Shown: in pieces, positions 60,602-64,000 of the stretch
Layout of the letters: each line of letters opens with the position of its first letter
How positions within the stretch are numbered: the first letter of the stretch is position 1
Source: Cunninghamia lanceolata
Taxonomy: Eukaryota; Streptophyta; Pinopsida; Cupressales; Cupressaceae
Reading direction: 5' to 3'
DNA: 64,000 nucleotides
NCBI GenBank assembly: GCA_027924645.1
Contig: BSBN01000233.1
Span: 11,674,501 to 11,738,500, forward strand
Notes under the pieces: generated by a model
Seen by the model: only the letters and a program-made list of their open reading frames with translations
Database searches by the model: none
Told to the model about the DNA's origin: nothing
Position numbers and translations under genes: made by a program

Positions 60602-62100
60602 TGTGTGGGCCTATGCAGCTTTTGAAATGGATTTGGCTTTAAATTTGTGTATTAATGCCCTATAGTGTGATATTCTTGAGGCTTGTGCGGTTATTCTACT
60701 ATATATGGGGAAGCATCCAAATTTTTATTTTTGAATCTCATGGGATTGGGAATAGCTTCATATGGGGATGATGTGTGCATTCATTGGCAATGATTAGGAA
60801 TGATAGGGGCTATAAAGGAACGATATGGGTGGATGAAGGGATGGTTGTATTGATCTGGTAGGGTGCTGCCACAATAATGGGTTACACTTTCTAAGACATC
60901 CTGATTTTTGCTAAAATCACATATTTTTAGAAAATGTAATGATTTAGGCCTTGAAAGGTTCCATTTAAAGGATTTTAATTGAAGAGGGTTTGATAAAACC
61001 CCCTTGGATAGAACACCACTAGTTTTAAACCATACCTATAATGGAGTCTCCTCTACACCTATCAAAATGCTGATAAAAAACCACTTTTGATTTACTTTTT
61101 TGGGTATCAAATGAATTCATGTAAAATTTATGTTTTGTAAGTATGTAGTCCTTATTATTAGATTCCTAAAAAGTATAATTTTAAATATATTTAATTTGAT
61201 TATTATATTTATTTTTTATTTCATGTGAATGTAGGCTTTTCACTTAACATCAAGTTCTCTGTTCTACACACATGGAAAATTAGTAAATTAGTGATTTTTT
61301 TTTTGGAAAATATTTATGCCCTATTTATTGATGTCCTTCTTTTAGTAAAAAGAAAAAAAATGAATTTTGATACATACAGAAAAAGTTATGTTTTACGGAA
61401 TATGCCTATGTCTAAATTATAATCAGTTTGACTTCAAAACTTGATTAAAAAAACAATATTCAACAAAACATTATGAAACTAAATGCATGCCCTATATAAT
61501 AGTGTTAGCAATATAAATTCAAAAGAATCAAAATTTTACCCTTTGTAGAAAAAAAGTTATGTACTGATAGGTGAAAGGATTAAGAGATTGAAGGATGGGA
61601 ATATTAGGAGTTCAAAGGAGCAAAGGAAGAGTGGATGGAGGGAGATGTATGGTCACATGCTTTTGCAAATTGTATGATGATGGAGGATGGATGGTGGCGT
61701 ATGAGTTGGAGGTACGATGAGGTGCACTAGGATATGGAGTGGAAGAACTAGTTAGAAAAGGCATGGAGATGGTACCAACGTCTTTGGATTGTGTTTCTTT
61801 GGATGAAAAACCAAGGCCATGTGCTCAAGGATGGATTTTGACATAGACATGCTCTAAGATACTTTGTTCATGAAGGCCTAAACCTTTTCCTTGATATTTC
61901 ATGTTTTGGAACATATGATATGCAATGGGATGTTTGTTGTTTTGGAAACAAGACGTGAGTCCATTATTAGATGGATAAGGTGGGGTGGTGGATGAAGTTT
62001 GTTTCTCTTCGACAAGAGAACCACCATGGGTGAAAGTGATGCAGAGCTGCCAACAGAAACGTTCAACACAGGTGTGTATTGCTTACCAACATACATTTAC
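60602..62100. other. Non-coding stretch right of element C
   Basis: AT-rich, then GATGG-rich (61560-61760) sequence continuing the context left of C. No gene recognised. Confidence 0.4.
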
Positions 62101-62589
62101 CCTTTGTGTGTTCACTCATCGGCCAGACATCATCCTATCGGCTAGACAAAATAACCATACTCTAGTCGCATACATTACACTGATACATCCACTTGCGTTG
62201 GTTTCCTATCGGAAACACATATCCTATCGGCTTCCCCAATATGTTTCACTCTGATGTCTATAGTCACACTGATACATTCGGTGGGATATATACAATTCCT
62301 TACCTACCATGCTGGTCCCTCCTACTGCTCTTGTTGGTCACCTCCTTGCACATTTGCCCAATGTATGAGCGCGTTGTATATCCGCAATAATCAAAGGATG
62401 CATTCAAAACATGCATTCAACTAGTTTGACTGCTGACTTCGTAGTATCTGCCAATTGATACTTCATTTTCTCTCTCCTTTGTATGTCGACGACTTGTACA
62501 TTTTAAAATGTACATTTGTCACATATAACTCCGATAGACATCTACAGGATACTCACAACCCTTAACTGCGGGATATACAAGAAAAGTAA

Positions 62590-62795
62590 CCTGATACACC
62601 TCAGCGATATACACATAAACTGTATATCTGAAATGTATGTTTACAATCTTTAATCTTTGACATACAACCCTTTCATGTGTCCCGATATGTTTTGTGATAT
62701 ATACACTCGACGAACTACTGCGATATACATATGAAATGTATATCTGACATGCAAATGTGATATACACACAAATTGTATATCTGATTGAACAATAC
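62590..62795. repeat. Three imperfect palindromic GATATACA...TGTATATC units
   Basis: Units at about 62604-62630, 62721-62745 and 62759-62784 read GATATACA, 8-10 variable bases, then TGTATATCTGA. The 118-codon minus ORF across them (62519-62875) is Tyr/Ile/Val-rich because of the repeat. It could include a short real exon, but there is no support. Confidence 0.45.
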
Positions 62796-63009
62796 AGAAT
62801 TTTGCCGATTTGATCCGATGAAACCCTCACGATTTCACTGAACTGTTTCTCCTGCAAACATACAGACTTTTCCACCTTCCTAGCCTAGCACATGAGAATG
62901 CTAGGGTTTATCAATGCATGCTACCAACGATCCTGCAATCATGGAATGAACAAACAGAAAGTACAAAACAAAAACACAAACTAATATATACAACCATTCC
63001 ACCAATTAC

Positions 63010-63500
63010 GATGTAATCCAACTAGTGGAATGGGTTAAGAACCCATTTCGATCCCAAAGCAAAAAATTGATTACACAGTGAACTCGAAAACCAGAAAGAC
63101 AACACAAAATAGAATCTTCTTATTGCTTTCAGAAATGTATATAGATGTCTGATTTCATAGTCCCACAACTTAACTTCACAACTACTGCTCTATCTAACAT
63201 CTGATCAACCTCTCCCAAATTGATCTGAGCTAAGCTATTTATCTACTCATTGTGAGTAGTACTGATTGGCTTCCCAACGGCTGGGAGACAATTCCAAGCG
63301 GCTGGGAGATACAACTGACTAACAAATTCTTAACTAACTAACAACCTTGTCATCACAGAGCGACAAGTATCCTAGGGACTTGCACAGAAACCTAGATGCA
63401 AACTACTATAATAGATATTGGTCAAACAGACCTTATTACATTAAATAAAGATATGCCTAAGACATATCAAGACTTTAATCTTCTCCCTTAGGTGTATAAT
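63010..63500 (-). repeat. Probable LTR fragment, minus strand
   Basis: Read on the minus strand it has the look of a copia LTR: a GATAAATAGC TATA-like site near 63240, and a stretch ending GATCGAAATGGGTTCTTAACC near 63030. No partner LTR is in the window. Confidence 0.3.
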
Positions 63501-63732
63501 TGACTTGTTGAAGGGGTGCCCCTGCACCAGAAAGTAGTAGGACCAATTGGATAGGATAATGGATTTAGAATAAGGTCAATAGAAGATTATGGAGGATCAA
63601 TAGGGGTTGATAGAGGATCAACATGGGTTGATGGTGGATCAATAGGAGATAATGTAGGATCTTGCAATGGATGACTTGGAATGTTTACACCTTGACTAAC
63701 ATTATGTTCAGTAGGATGTGAAATGATAGGTG

Positions 63733-64000
63733 TTGGCAAGAGACACTGCTAGGCATGCCAGGTGTTGTCATTGATGGCAACTAAATCTATCTTACACATC
63801 CACATTACATTATTTGATCATACCAGAAGTCAGAGTGCAGATTTATCTAAGTCTAGATAGACAGGAATAGAGCATTTGATAGGGTTCAACATATTAGTCT
63901 GCATTTCTCCATAGGTAATCACATTGTGCTGCAAATCTGAGGGAATGTTAAGGGATGTTAGGGATACCTAAATCCAATATTTTATCCTTTGATGATGAAG
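63733..64000 (+). repeat. Probable start of a copia LTR, cut by window end
   Basis: It begins TGTTGGCAAGAG and soon has GTGTTGTCATTGATGGCAAC, very like the start of element D's LTR (TGTTGCAAG..GTGTTGTCATTGATGTCAAC), and later GCATTTCTCCA. The rest lies outside the window. Confidence 0.4.

Overview
The window is nuclear DNA of a large-genome vascular plant. A gymnosperm is the best guess, inferred from the dense nesting of old, long-LTR Ty3/gypsy and Ty1/copia retrotransposons, the Tat-type gypsy elements with an extra plant RNase H, and TTAGGG-like interstitial repeats. Nothing here identifies the species. There are no bacterial features, rRNA, tRNA or CRISPR. Almost every coding region carries stops and frameshifts, so this is a graveyard of mobile elements. 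Only one non-transposon ORF pair looks potentially genic.

Layout. 1-8696: non-TE-like DNA with two diverged members of an unknown protein family in opposite orientation (159-566 plus, 3694-4407 minus), a degenerate telomere-like array (2073-2833), a 164-bp hairpin, a relict gypsy RT on the minus strand (about 6990-7600) and a CT-rich microsatellite. 8702-35316: element A, a Tat-like Ty3/gypsy element with TG/CA-type LTR ends and a perfect 5-bp target duplication GTATT. Its order is LTR, gag, protease, extra RNase H, RT, RNase H, integrase, long sense extra ORF, LTR. Element B (16973-29062), a second Tat-like element, sits inside A's extra ORF. A 1.0-kb inverted-repeat element (29914-30915) also interrupts that ORF, and a foldback with an 8-bp duplication interrupts A's 3' LTR.

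35322-38836: AT-rich DNA without recognisable genes. 38842-46026: element D, a Ty1/copia element with target duplication CTAGA. 47508-60596: element C, minus strand, the same family as B, with target duplication GTAGG. Its 3' LTR is split by a 2.8-kb solo copia-type LTR (duplication CTCCA), and an internal deletion removed its RNase H end, extra RNase H and integrase core. 60602-64000: repeat-like DNA with short palindromes and probable LTR pieces.

The most interesting system is in B and C. Both carry, between integrase and 3' LTR and in antisense, a decayed gene for a plant mobile domain (PMD) protein. It has at least one intron whose splice sites are recognisable in both copies. Introns on the antisense strand survive retrotransposition because the genomic RNA cannot be spliced at them. 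The B/C family also lacks a recognisable capsid/zinc-knuckle gag. Second is element A's domain order, with the extra RNase H upstream of RT (in B it lies downstream), together with a very long sense ORF after integrase. LTR boundaries, target duplications and nesting were read directly from the sequence. Domain names rest on motif recognition, not database searches.
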